From Raineya sp. (GTDB taxonomy: Bacteria > Bacteroidota > Bacteroidia > Cytophagales > Thermonemataceae), in the NCBI GenBank assembly GCA_025454915.1, contig JALONN010000008.1:186001-250000 (forward strand): 64,000 bases of DNA, in the 5' to 3' direction. The notes under the pieces were generated by a model. It saw only the letters and a program-made list of their open reading frames with translations. It made no database searches and was not told the origin of the DNA. Shown one piece after another: positions 33,884 through 42,476 of the stretch. The position numbers were made by a program, and so were the translations under genes. Numbering within the stretch: position 1 is the stretch's first letter; each line of letters opens with the position of its first letter.

Positions 33884-35401
33884 ATGAAACTTCTGACAGC
33901 AGAGCAAATTAAAGCTTTAGACCAGTTTACGATTCAAAATAAGCCTATTACATCTATTGACCTGATGGAAAGGGCTTCTTATGTGTGTGTAGACTGGATT
34001 CTGAAAAATATAGAACAAGAGCATTTTACCATATTTTGTGGCAGAGGTAACAATGGTGGTGATGGACTTGCTATTGCTCGTTTGCTTTTCCAGAAAGGTA
34101 AAGAAGTAAGAGTTTTTATTTTAGAAGTAAGTAACCCAACAAACGATTTTCAGGCAAATCTGCAAAGACTGCCCCAAGAAATACAAACTTCTTTTATTAA
34201 TGAAAATACTTTAAATGAGCTGGTAATTGCAAACCAGACGATTATTATAGATGCTATTTTTGGGGTGGGACTATCCAAACCACTAAGTGGCTGGGTTGGA
34301 GAAATTGTCAAGTTTATCAATTTTTCCAAGATGAAGGTTATATCCATTGATATACCCACAGGTATGTATGCCAATCTACCCCAAGAAAAAAATATTCCCA
34401 TTATCAAAGCAAATTATACACTGACATTTCATAAACCTAAACTCAATATGCTTCTGCCTCAAACAGGCAACTATGCAGGAAATTTGATAGTTTTGGATAT
34501 TGGTCTGCTTACAGAGTATGAAAAAGAGTTTGATAGTCAGTATTTTATTAATACATTTCCTGAAATAGCGAGTTTATATAGTCGTTTACAACCACGATCT
34601 ACTTTTTCACATAAAGGCTCTTACGGACATAGTTTGCTGGCTGTTGGTAGTTATGGAAAAGCTGGTGCTGCTACATTGGCTGCAAAGGCTTGTCTGAGAG
34701 CTGGAACAGGTTTGTTATCTGTTTTTTCTGCTGAATGTAATCATGTTATTTTACAAACATCTGTTCCTGAAGCGATGTTTATAGCCTCTGAAACAAATCA
34801 ATACATTTCTGGGAAAATAGATTACAGTCGTTATAATGCCATTGGTGTAGGTTCGGGAATAGGTACACACAAAGAAACTCAAACTTTTCTCAAATTTTTA
34901 ATTCAGGAAGCCCAAATACCTTTGGTTTTAGATGCAGATGCCCTAAATATTCTGGCAGAAAATCCTACTTGGCTTGCTTTTCTTCCTGCAGAATGCATTC
35001 TTACACCTCATCCTAAAGAGTTTGAAAGACTTGTGGGCTCTTGGCAAAACGATTATGAGTGCCTAGAATTTCTACAAAATTTTGCTAGAAAAAACAATGT
35101 TTATGTTGTTTTGAAGGGTGCATACTCTAAGATAGCCACTCCTGATGGTAAAATTCTTATCAATACATCTGGAAATGCTGGTATGGCAACAGGCGGAAGT
35201 GGAGATGTTCTTACAGGCATCATTACAGGGCTTTTGGCACAACATTATACACCTTTAGAAGCTGTTTGTATAGGAATCTACATTCATGGCTTATCTGCCG
35301 ATTTAGCTTCAAAAGATACAGGGCAAATATCTTTGATTGCAAGCGATATAATTGAATATCTACCACAAGCTTTTTTTGAGCTAAAAAAATATTATATCTA
35401 A
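33884..35401 (+). CDS. nnr: Bifunctional NAD(P)H-hydrate epimerase/dehydratase
   Basis: The 505-residue protein repairs NAD(P)H damaged by hydration. Its N-terminal YjeF_N epimerase domain (about 1-215) holds the motif GRGNNGGDGL. The C-terminal ADP-dependent dehydratase domain (about 225-500) carries the ribokinase-like motif AGMATGGSGDVLTG. Length and both motifs are complete. Cytoplasmic housekeeping function. Starts 3 bp after the TlpA gene's stop. Confidence 0.94.
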   Translation: MKLLTAEQIKALDQFTIQNKPITSIDLMERASYVCVDWILKNIEQEHFTIFCGRGNNGGDGLAIARLLFQKGKEVRVFILEVSNPTNDFQANLQRLPQEIQTSFINENTLNELVIANQTIIIDAIFGVGLSKPLSGWVGEIVKFINFSKMKVISIDIPTGMYANLPQEKNIPIIKANYTLTFHKPKLNMLLPQTGNYAGNLIVLDIGLLTEYEKEFDSQYFINTFPEIASLYSRLQPRSTFSHKGSYGHSLLAVGSYGKAGAATLAAKACLRAGTGLLSVFSAECNHVILQTSVPEAMFIASETNQYISGKIDYSRYNAIGVGSGIGTHKETQTFLKFLIQEAQIPLVLDADALNILAENPTWLAFLPAECILTPHPKEFERLVGSWQNDYECLEFLQNFARKNNVYVVLKGAYSKIATPDGKILINTSGNAGMATGGSGDVLTGIITGLLAQHYTPLEAVCIGIYIHGLSADLASKDTGQISLIASDIIEYLPQAFFELKKYYI

Positions 35402-35538
35402 AAGGTATAACTTTTTTAGAGAACAATCGTATAACCTTCTAAATCCCAATAATAAACTGTTGATAAGGCATAGAAAGCGAATGGTTGGGCATGTCTTCTA
35501 TTTTTTAGCTCTAACTTTATTAAAACCATTAAAACACC

Positions 35539-36042
35539 ATGAAAAAAAGCCTAGTGATATTCGCTATTCTTATAGGAACGACTATATTTTCTTGTAAAAA
35601 GAAAACAGATGAAGATCCTGCTCCCAATCAAAATGTGCCTACTACAGGCATTGATAAAAATAAACTCTTACAGCTAGTAAATAACTTACGTACAGCGGGT
35701 TGTACTTGTGGTAGTACCAATATGCCAAAAGTAGCACCAGTTGCATGGAATGATTTATTGGAGCAAGCAGCAACAGCACATAGTCAGGATATGGCTACAA
35801 AAAACTATTTTTCTCATACATCTCAAGATGGAAAAAACCCAGGTCAAAGACTTACTGCTATTGGATACACTTGGACAACATGGGCTGAAAATATAGCCAA
35901 TGGTTACACTTCAGAAGAAGCAGTTATTGAAGGCTGGAAAAACAGCGAAGGACATTGTAAAAATATTATGAATGCTTCTATGACTGAAATGGGAGTGGGT
36001 AGAAGTGGAAACTACTGGACACAAGTTTTTGGAAAAAGATAA
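35539..36042 (+). CDS. CAP (SCP/PR-1) domain lipoprotein
   Basis: The 167-residue protein starts as a lipoprotein (IGTTIFSCKKK, lipobox near C19) followed by a Pro-rich linker and a CAP domain (about 45-167): VAWNDLLEQAATAHSQDMA, then FSHTSQDGKNPGQR, WAENIANG and GHCKNIMNASMTEMGVG, all classic SCP/PR-1 boxes. The canonical His and Glu residues are present. Exported; biological role in bacteria is not well known. Leads a group of rightward genes (36069, 37884, 39617) with small spacers. Confidence 0.88.
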   Translation: MKKSLVIFAILIGTTIFSCKKKTDEDPAPNQNVPTTGIDKNKLLQLVNNLRTAGCTCGSTNMPKVAPVAWNDLLEQAATAHSQDMATKNYFSHTSQDGKNPGQRLTAIGYTWTTWAENIANGYTSEEAVIEGWKNSEGHCKNIMNASMTEMGVGRSGNYWTQVFGKR

Positions 36043-36068
36043 TTTTACACTATAAAACTTTTCAAAAT

Positions 36069-37847
36069 ATGCCAAATTTAACACCTGCTCAAGCTAAACA
36101 CCTAATTCGTAGGGCTACTTTTGGAGCAAACAAAGATAGATTCTCTTCTGGTATTGGACAGGATGCTTTATCCTTTATTAATGCTGAGCTTACAAATTTT
36201 ACGATGCCTCCAGACCCCATCAATGAAGATGGAATAAACTGGACAATGACTAAACCCCAACCCGAAGAAGAAGATTTTAAGAATGAAGAAAATCTGAAGG
36301 CTTGGTGGCTCTCCAGAATGTATGAAGATAATACAGCTTTAGAAAAACTTACTTTTTTCTTGCATACCATCATCACTACCAAGCGAGGTGTGGTGGGTAG
36401 CAGTCGTTTCTTGTATCATCAGAGTAAAATGTTTCGTCAATATCTAATTAATGAATTTACGAATAGTGGAAACCCGAATTTTCGAAATTACAAAGATTTG
36501 ATACGAGAGATGATTCTGGAAAACTCTATGCTTATTTTCCTAGATGGGCGTATCAATGAAAAAGGTTTGCCAAACGAAAATTTTGCAAGAGAGCTTCTAG
36601 AGTTATTTACATTAGGAAAAGGCGAAACAATTGGAGTAGGTAATTATACGAACTATACAGAACAAGACATTAAAGAAGCAGCAAGAGTTCTAACAGGTTG
36701 GACAACAGATGATTACTTTTCTACAAATCCAGCTATTACAGCCCCTAATTTAAGTACAGCAACAGGGCTTCCCACAGGTAAAGTAAAAACAAATTTGCTT
36801 GCAGGTGGCGTTCAGTTTGCTTATGCTCACGATAATGGTACAAAAACTGTTCTAGGAAGAACTATTACATCACCTGCAACACCCACACCTCTAAGTGCTT
36901 ATCAGGAAATTGTAGATTTGGTAGAGGCTATTTTTGCCAAAAGAGATTCTCAAGGCGTTTTAGTGGCTTGTAGATATTTTGTAAGGCGTTTATACAGATT
37001 CTTTGTACATCATCAGATTTCGCAAAGTGCAGAAGATAACATCATTATTCCATTGACTCAGGATATGGAGGCAAATGGTTTTAGAATAGCACCCATTATC
37101 CAAAATTTACTTTCAAGTCAGCATTTTTATGATCTGGGAGCTTTGAGTGATACAAGTTACACTGATGGAGCAATGGTAAAATCTCCTATGGAGGTGGTAA
37201 TAGGTACACTCAAATACTTTGATACAGGAGGCTTATTAAGTGCCTTGCCTAAACCTTCAGGACTTTCTGCGGGCAATGCCATGAACTTCTACATGAAATG
37301 GGGGAATATTGACAGACAAATGTTACTTATGGGTTTGGATTTCTTAGAACCCTATGACGTAGCAGGTTATGAGCCTTATCATCAAGCTCCAAATTATGCA
37401 AGAAACTGGATAACCACCAATACGCTTGCCAATCGTTATAATTTTATCAGAAATTTACTTAATCCAAGCAACGGATGGGGTTTTTCAATAGACGTTTATG
37501 ATTGGGCAAGAAATAGTGGAATAACCAATATCAATACGATTGCCACACAATCTGTTGTGATAGGAGGTGTAAGACTTGCCAAGGATTTTACTAAGCTCAT
37601 TGCTGATGAGTTTTTGCCACTTTCTATTGAAAATACAGAGCTTACAGATAAAAGAGTAAATTATTTTGCTTTTTATCATATCAGAGATATTGCGGGTGTA
37701 AATCCTGCTGACCCTGATGCTCGCTTCAATGCGTGGGCTTTTGGCTGGGGGAATTCCAATCCTGCTATTGTAGAAAGTAATGCCAGAGGACCTTTGAGAG
37801 CTTTGTTGAGTGCTATTATGCAAAGTCCAGAGTATCAATTGTTTTAA
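36069..37847 (+). CDS. DUF1800 family protein
   Basis: The 592-residue protein begins PNLTPAQAKHLIRRATFGAN, the hallmark start of DUF1800. Further family segments are FLHTIITTKRGVV, ENFARELLELFTLGKGE, EAARVLTGWT and the FVRRLYRFFVH stretch. DUF1800 proteins are widely paired with DUF1501 proteins in Bacteroidota and Planctomycetota (established) without a known function. No N-terminal signal is visible. Lies 26 bp after the CAP gene and 36 bp before the DUF1501 gene, so co-expression is likely. Confidence 0.93.
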   Translation: MPNLTPAQAKHLIRRATFGANKDRFSSGIGQDALSFINAELTNFTMPPDPINEDGINWTMTKPQPEEEDFKNEENLKAWWLSRMYEDNTALEKLTFFLHTIITTKRGVVGSSRFLYHQSKMFRQYLINEFTNSGNPNFRNYKDLIREMILENSMLIFLDGRINEKGLPNENFARELLELFTLGKGETIGVGNYTNYTEQDIKEAARVLTGWTTDDYFSTNPAITAPNLSTATGLPTGKVKTNLLAGGVQFAYAHDNGTKTVLGRTITSPATPTPLSAYQEIVDLVEAIFAKRDSQGVLVACRYFVRRLYRFFVHHQISQSAEDNIIIPLTQDMEANGFRIAPIIQNLLSSQHFYDLGALSDTSYTDGAMVKSPMEVVIGTLKYFDTGGLLSALPKPSGLSAGNAMNFYMKWGNIDRQMLLMGLDFLEPYDVAGYEPYHQAPNYARNWITTNTLANRYNFIRNLLNPSNGWGFSIDVYDWARNSGITNINTIATQSVVIGGVRLAKDFTKLIADEFLPLSIENTELTDKRVNYFAFYHIRDIAGVNPADPDARFNAWAFGWGNSNPAIVESNARGPLRALLSAIMQSPEYQLF

Positions 37848-37883
37848 AAAGTGGTTAAAATCAACACCTAATTTCTAAGCCCT

Positions 37884-39602
37884 ATGAAACGCCGTCAATT
37901 TTTACGCAATACATCTCTTTTTACAGCAGGGACATTCTTTCTGGAAGGTACAGCCTTCAAGCAACTTTATGGTTTTCCACAGGTTCAGGCTTTAGCCAAA
38001 GCCTCTAAAAATGATAGAATTTTGGTGATTCTACAATTACATGGAGGAAATGATGGCTTGAACCAAACTATTCCTATCAATCAGTATGCAGAATATTACA
38101 ACCTGCGTCCCAATATTGCTATTTCAGATACAGGTTCAAGAAAATATATTAAACTCGACAATACACTACCCGATGACCAGCAACTAGGCGTTCATCCTGA
38201 TATGCTTCCCCTCAAACAAATGTACGATTTGGGCAAAGTGAATATCATTCAGAATGCAGGTTACGAAAATATGAATGGTTCACATTTTAAGGGTAGAGAT
38301 ATTTGGTTTGGAGGAGTAGGCTATAATGACAAAATTACATCTGGTTGGATAGGTAGGTTTTTGGAGATGGAATTTGAAGGTGATGGAGGAGTAAATCCCA
38401 AATTTCCTGAAAACTTCCCCAATGCTGACATGTTAGACCCTTTGGGATTGGAGTTTAGTGGTGGAGATGTTTCTTTGGGTTTTCATACAGAAGATACCAT
38501 TCCAACAGCTATTTCGATTCCTGACCCTGCAAGTTTCTTTGATTTGGTAACAACACTACCTGGGTATGATGAAGAAATCTTAAAAGCTATTGATGACAGA
38601 GGTTTTCCACCTGCAAACTTAAATGGTTCTTTATATGCGAACGAACTGAACTGGATTTTGGGTATTGAAGATGGTACAGACGATTATGCCAAACGTTTGC
38701 AGGAAGTATATAAAAAAGGTGGACCAACTGCTATTGATTATCCAAGTCGTTATCCATTATCTGCACCTAGTGGGGCATTAAATAATCCCATAGCCAATAA
38801 TTTTAAAATTATAGCTCAACTCATTGGTGGTGGTTGTAAAACAAAGGTTTATCTGGTACGTATGGGAGGTTTTGATACCCACGTGAATCAGGTAGAACGT
38901 TATGATAACTCTTTGGGTGGACATGCTGCTCTTACCTATCATATTTTTGCAACTTTAAAGGCATTTCAAGAAGATTTAAAGGCAAGAGGTGTAGAAGGGC
39001 AAGTGGTTACAGTAACGATGTCCGAGTTTGGTCGTAGAGCCAAATCAAATGCTAGTTATGGCTCAGACCATGGAACTGTAGCTCCTATGTATGTTTTTGG
39101 AAATAAGATTAACCCTGGTGTAATAGGTAAAAACACAAACCTGACCAAAGCACAAGCAAGTGGCAACCTTTCGGATGCGGTAGGAGATTTTACAGATTAC
39201 AGAACCATATTCAATACTATTCTGCAAGACTGGTTTGAGGTAGAGCCTTCTAAAATTCCAATTATTCTGCCTAATTATAATGCAAGTTTAACAGTTCCTC
39301 TTTTCAATGAAAGTCTGACACCTTTAGATAATTTCTTGAATGAACGTTATCGTTTAGAAGATGTTTATCCAAATCCTGTTATCAGAGAGGCTAATTTTAG
39401 TTTTTACATCAATACAGCTTCTCATGTAAAAATTGTTCTCAGAGATTTGAGAGGAAATAAAGTAGCCACTCTGATGAATGAATTTAGAAACGAAGGGCAA
39501 CACACTTTCGTAGCTGATTTAATCAATTTAAGAGCAGGAACATATGTTTATTCACTTGAAACCAATCAAATAAAAACATCTAAAAAACTAATCAAACTTT
39601 AG
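37884..39602 (+). CDS. DUF1501 family protein with T9SS sorting domain
   Basis: The 572-residue protein has a Tat-like start (MKRRQFLRNTSLFTAG) and the DUF1501 core (LVILQLHGGNDGLN near 47, HFKGRDIW, GGFDTHVNQ, TMSEFGRRAK). Its last 80 residues form a T9SS type A sorting domain (DVYPNPVIREANF, ending TSKKLIKL), so it is delivered to the cell surface by the T9SS. The sulfatase-like DUF1501 core suggests metal-dependent hydrolysis, unproven. It pairs with the DUF1800 gene upstream. Confidence 0.93.
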   Translation: MKRRQFLRNTSLFTAGTFFLEGTAFKQLYGFPQVQALAKASKNDRILVILQLHGGNDGLNQTIPINQYAEYYNLRPNIAISDTGSRKYIKLDNTLPDDQQLGVHPDMLPLKQMYDLGKVNIIQNAGYENMNGSHFKGRDIWFGGVGYNDKITSGWIGRFLEMEFEGDGGVNPKFPENFPNADMLDPLGLEFSGGDVSLGFHTEDTIPTAISIPDPASFFDLVTTLPGYDEEILKAIDDRGFPPANLNGSLYANELNWILGIEDGTDDYAKRLQEVYKKGGPTAIDYPSRYPLSAPSGALNNPIANNFKIIAQLIGGGCKTKVYLVRMGGFDTHVNQVERYDNSLGGHAALTYHIFATLKAFQEDLKARGVEGQVVTVTMSEFGRRAKSNASYGSDHGTVAPMYVFGNKINPGVIGKNTNLTKAQASGNLSDAVGDFTDYRTIFNTILQDWFEVEPSKIPIILPNYNASLTVPLFNESLTPLDNFLNERYRLEDVYPNPVIREANFSFYINTASHVKIVLRDLRGNKVATLMNEFRNEGQHTFVADLINLRAGTYVYSLETNQIKTSKKLIKL

Positions 39603-39616
39603 TCTGCCATACATTT

Positions 39617-40483
39617 ATGCATTCAAGATATATCTTAGTTGTAATACTAATTTTAAGCTATTCTGTAGGCTTTAGCCAACGCAGAAGCTATAAACCACCC
39701 AAAAAAGATTTTTTAGGTAGCTTTGATGATTCACAATGGTGGATAGGTTTGCATGGAGGCATTAATGTAGCCAAAGCATTACCCCTTAAAAGTTATGCAA
39801 TTGTAGAACCTATTACAGGAGGTTTTGTAGCTAATAAAGATTATGAAGGCTTTAGAAGAATAGGAGTGCAAGCAGGAGCAAGGCTTGATTTTAATTTCCA
39901 CACAAATTTTTCTACAAGCTTTCAGCCTACTTATACCAACATGAATTATGGTTATAAAGTAAATTATCAGTGGACAGGGCAAGACAATAATACACTCGAT
40001 TTACAATACAACCACAGACTTACACTCAATTATTTAGAAATGCCTCTGATGTTTCGCTTTGATATTTTACGTCAGCAACTTAAACCCTATGTACAGGGTG
40101 GTATAGGATATGGCTTACTTCTGAAAGCAGATAAATATATTGAAATAGAAAGTAGAGATGCTGCATCAGGAGCAACCAATCCTATTCAGAACGATTCTCC
40201 TATTATCGGAGCCAAAAATCTATTTATCAACTCTCAATTTATGTGGTATGTGGGTGGTGGATTTAGTTATGATGCTGGTAATTTGCGATTAGGTGCTGAA
40301 CTTAATTACAAACAAGGTCTAAATAATATTACCAATCGTCAGAATCGCTATTCTGATCAGCGTATGATTGGAATGCTTGACGCTTTGGATGATATGACAC
40401 TCCAAAATATTACTATGGAGTTTTATTGTGTATTTCCCATGAAATTCCTGCAAACCAGTTCGTTTAGAAGAGTAAAACCATAA
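39617..40483 (+). CDS. PorT-like outer membrane beta-barrel protein
   Basis: The 288-residue protein has a signal peptide (MHSRYILVVILILSYSVGFSQ) and then the pattern of a small outer membrane barrel: IGLHGGINVAK, alternating aromatic strands, and LEMPLMFRFDI followed by YVQGGIGYG. It resembles PorT-like/outer-membrane-protein families. It starts 14 bp after the DUF1501 gene, so it likely belongs to that operon, maybe related to surface assembly of the DUF1501 protein; this role is inferred. Confidence 0.8.
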   Translation: MHSRYILVVILILSYSVGFSQRRSYKPPKKDFLGSFDDSQWWIGLHGGINVAKALPLKSYAIVEPITGGFVANKDYEGFRRIGVQAGARLDFNFHTNFSTSFQPTYTNMNYGYKVNYQWTGQDNNTLDLQYNHRLTLNYLEMPLMFRFDILRQQLKPYVQGGIGYGLLLKADKYIEIESRDAASGATNPIQNDSPIIGAKNLFINSQFMWYVGGGFSYDAGNLRLGAELNYKQGLNNITNRQNRYSDQRMIGMLDALDDMTLQNITMEFYCVFPMKFLQTSSFRRVKP

Positions 40484-40619
40484 GTTTAGTATGTTAGACT
40501 TGAGAAATTAGATTTGAGAAGTAAGACTCTTTTCTTCTTTAGTTTCTGATAAAACTCATCAAATAAAATCTTGAAATGACTCTAAATCAAAAGTCTTATA
40601 TCTAATATCTTTGAAAAAT

Positions 40620-41837
40620 ATGAATAAATTTTGGATAAATATACTGTTGCTTTCATCTTTATTGCTTTATGCCTGCGATATTTCTAAAAATAAAGAAGTA
40701 AAGCCAGAAGAGGTTTTTGTAAAAATTTATGAAAATAATCAATTTGATAGAAGTTTTACACCTTTAGATATCAAACAGACTCCTGATGGAGGCTATTTGA
40801 TTTTGGGTGAATATACAGGGTCTGCTTTTTCACCTTATCCTGCTGTATATTTGATGAAAACACAAGCAGATGGACGTTTTGAATGGGAATATTTGGCTCA
40901 GGATAATTATGTAACACCTATTTCGGAGTTACTACCCACAGCAGATGGTAGTAGCTATGAGTTTTTTTGTTCAGCTCAAACAGATAGTTTAAAACCTGTA
41001 CGTCTCTCAGCTGTTCAGACCCCAGAACAATTAGCAAAATATAATATTATTAGAACACTTACAGCCAATAAATTGGCTGACGGAAACTACGGGTTTGTAG
41101 CATATTCGCAAAATAGCCAATATACTACTGTAGCCAAAGGAAATGCAAGTGGTGGTGTTTTGAATAGTAAACAATATTATAATCAGGATAATACATTTAT
41201 TGAAGAAAGAATAGACAGACACTTGCGTAGAATTAGAACACCACTACCTATGCTGATGGGTAGTAGAGGTGGAAATGATTTGTTTTTTACTGCTTTTCGC
41301 TTATCCAATATTACTGTAATGAGTGATGATTTGAGTGCAAATGGTTCAGAACCTAAAGGAATCATCAATGGAAATAGCTATGATGCAGCTATCAGTGCTA
41401 TGGTAAATATTAGTGGAAATACATTTGCTATGGCTCGCTATAATGCTGATGGGGAAAATGTATTCATTACAAGAGCAGAAGTGGCTCCTAATGGTACTTA
41501 TACCAATACAAGTTTTAAAGGTAATATATTGCCTGAACTCTCAAAATTTGCTCGTGTTATTATCAAAAAAGCTACTATTGCTCAAAGAAATGTGTTGTTA
41601 TATTTCACTGACACCAAAAATGGGCAAATGGTATTATTTATTTACGATGAGACAACAGGAGCATTGATTAAAACCCGTTATTTTGGCTCTTCCAATACTT
41701 TTCAGGCAGGAAACCTGACCCTTACCCTTGACGGCGGATTGGCTGTTGTAGGTAAAACGTATGTAGCTGGTCGTTTTGGTAGAATATGTTTGTTTAAACT
41801 CACTGCTAAAGAATTAGAGGCTTTGGTAAAGCCTTAG
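40620..41837 (+). CDS. Hypothetical lipoprotein
   Basis: The true ATG is 40620; a longer frame starts with a TTG at 40611. The 405-residue protein has a lipoprotein signal (NILLLSSLLLYAC, C20). It contains beta-rich repeats with segments such as QTPDGGYLILGEYTG and TLDGGLAVVGKTYV, as seen in propeller-like Bacteroidota outer surface proteins. No catalytic motif. Upstream 136 bp contain no gene. Function unknown. Confidence 0.75.
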   Translation: MNKFWINILLLSSLLLYACDISKNKEVKPEEVFVKIYENNQFDRSFTPLDIKQTPDGGYLILGEYTGSAFSPYPAVYLMKTQADGRFEWEYLAQDNYVTPISELLPTADGSSYEFFCSAQTDSLKPVRLSAVQTPEQLAKYNIIRTLTANKLADGNYGFVAYSQNSQYTTVAKGNASGGVLNSKQYYNQDNTFIEERIDRHLRRIRTPLPMLMGSRGGNDLFFTAFRLSNITVMSDDLSANGSEPKGIINGNSYDAAISAMVNISGNTFAMARYNADGENVFITRAEVAPNGTYTNTSFKGNILPELSKFARVIIKKATIAQRNVLLYFTDTKNGQMVLFIYDETTGALIKTRYFGSSNTFQAGNLTLTLDGGLAVVGKTYVAGRFGRICLFKLTAKELEALVKP

Positions 41838-41853
41838 ATAACACCAAAATATT

Positions 41854-41884
41854 TTTGTGGATAGTAGAATTTATACTAAATTTG
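41854..41884 (+). promoter_or_regulatory. Consensus Bacteroidota promoter of the FKBP gene
   Basis: TTTG (41854-41857), a 19-bp spacer, and TAAATTTG (41877-41884) match the Bacteroidota sigma factor consensus exactly. The start codon is 26 bp further on, so transcription should begin at about 41891. Confidence 0.75.
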
Positions 41885-41909
41885 TATTTTAAATTCTAAT
41901 CCTTTTTTT

Positions 41910-42371
41910 ATGTTAAAAGCAGAAAATGGTCATGTAGTAAAAGTGCATTATACAGGCAAACTAACTACTGGCGAAGTATTTGACTCTTCTGAGGGTAGAG
42001 AGCCTTTGGAGTTTACTATGGGAGAGGGTCAAATGATTCCGGGCTTTGAGGCTGGTATCTTGGGTATGGCAGTTGGCGAAAGTAAGTCTATTCCTGTACC
42101 TTGTGGTCAAGGGTATGGAGAGGCTTCAGCCGAAATGATATTAGAAGTGCCTAAAAATCAATTGCCTGCAGGTATGCCTATTGAAGTAGGTACACAATTG
42201 GCAATCAATTTGGCAAATGGTGGGCAAATACCTGCTGTTATGACGATTGTAGGCGAAGAAACAGTAACCATAGATGCAAATCACCCTTTAGCTGGTAAGG
42301 ACCTGGTTTTTGAAGTGAAACTTATGGAAATCAATCCTAATAAAAAAAGTAATATTATTTTATTTGACTAA
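41910..42371 (+). CDS. FKBP-type peptidyl-prolyl cis-trans isomerase (SlyD-like)
   Basis: The 153-residue protein speeds proline isomerisation and chaperones folding in the cytoplasm. FKBP motifs are VHYTGKLTTGEVFDSS, the GEGQMIPGFEAGILGM stretch and the inserted flap domain (about 70-125) typical of SlyD, including ANHPLAGKDLVFEV. The metal-binding His-rich tail of E. coli SlyD is absent. It is monocistronic, with a consensus promoter and a perfect terminator. Confidence 0.93.
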   Translation: MLKAENGHVVKVHYTGKLTTGEVFDSSEGREPLEFTMGEGQMIPGFEAGILGMAVGESKSIPVPCGQGYGEASAEMILEVPKNQLPAGMPIEVGTQLAINLANGGQIPAVMTIVGEETVTIDANHPLAGKDLVFEVKLMEINPNKKSNIILFD

Positions 42372-42383
42372 AATTGATAAAAG

Positions 42384-42416
42384 AATGGCAGACTGTAATA
42401 GTCTGCCATTTTTTTA
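42384..42416 (+). terminator. Rho-independent terminator of the FKBP gene
   Basis: A perfect 11-bp stem (42384-42394 with 42400-42410), 5-nt loop and T5 follow 12 bp after the stop. Confidence 0.9.
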
Positions 42417-42476
42417 TGACTAAACAAAAATAGAATAATTCTTATATTTTTTTGTACAAAAACCAAAAACGAAATT

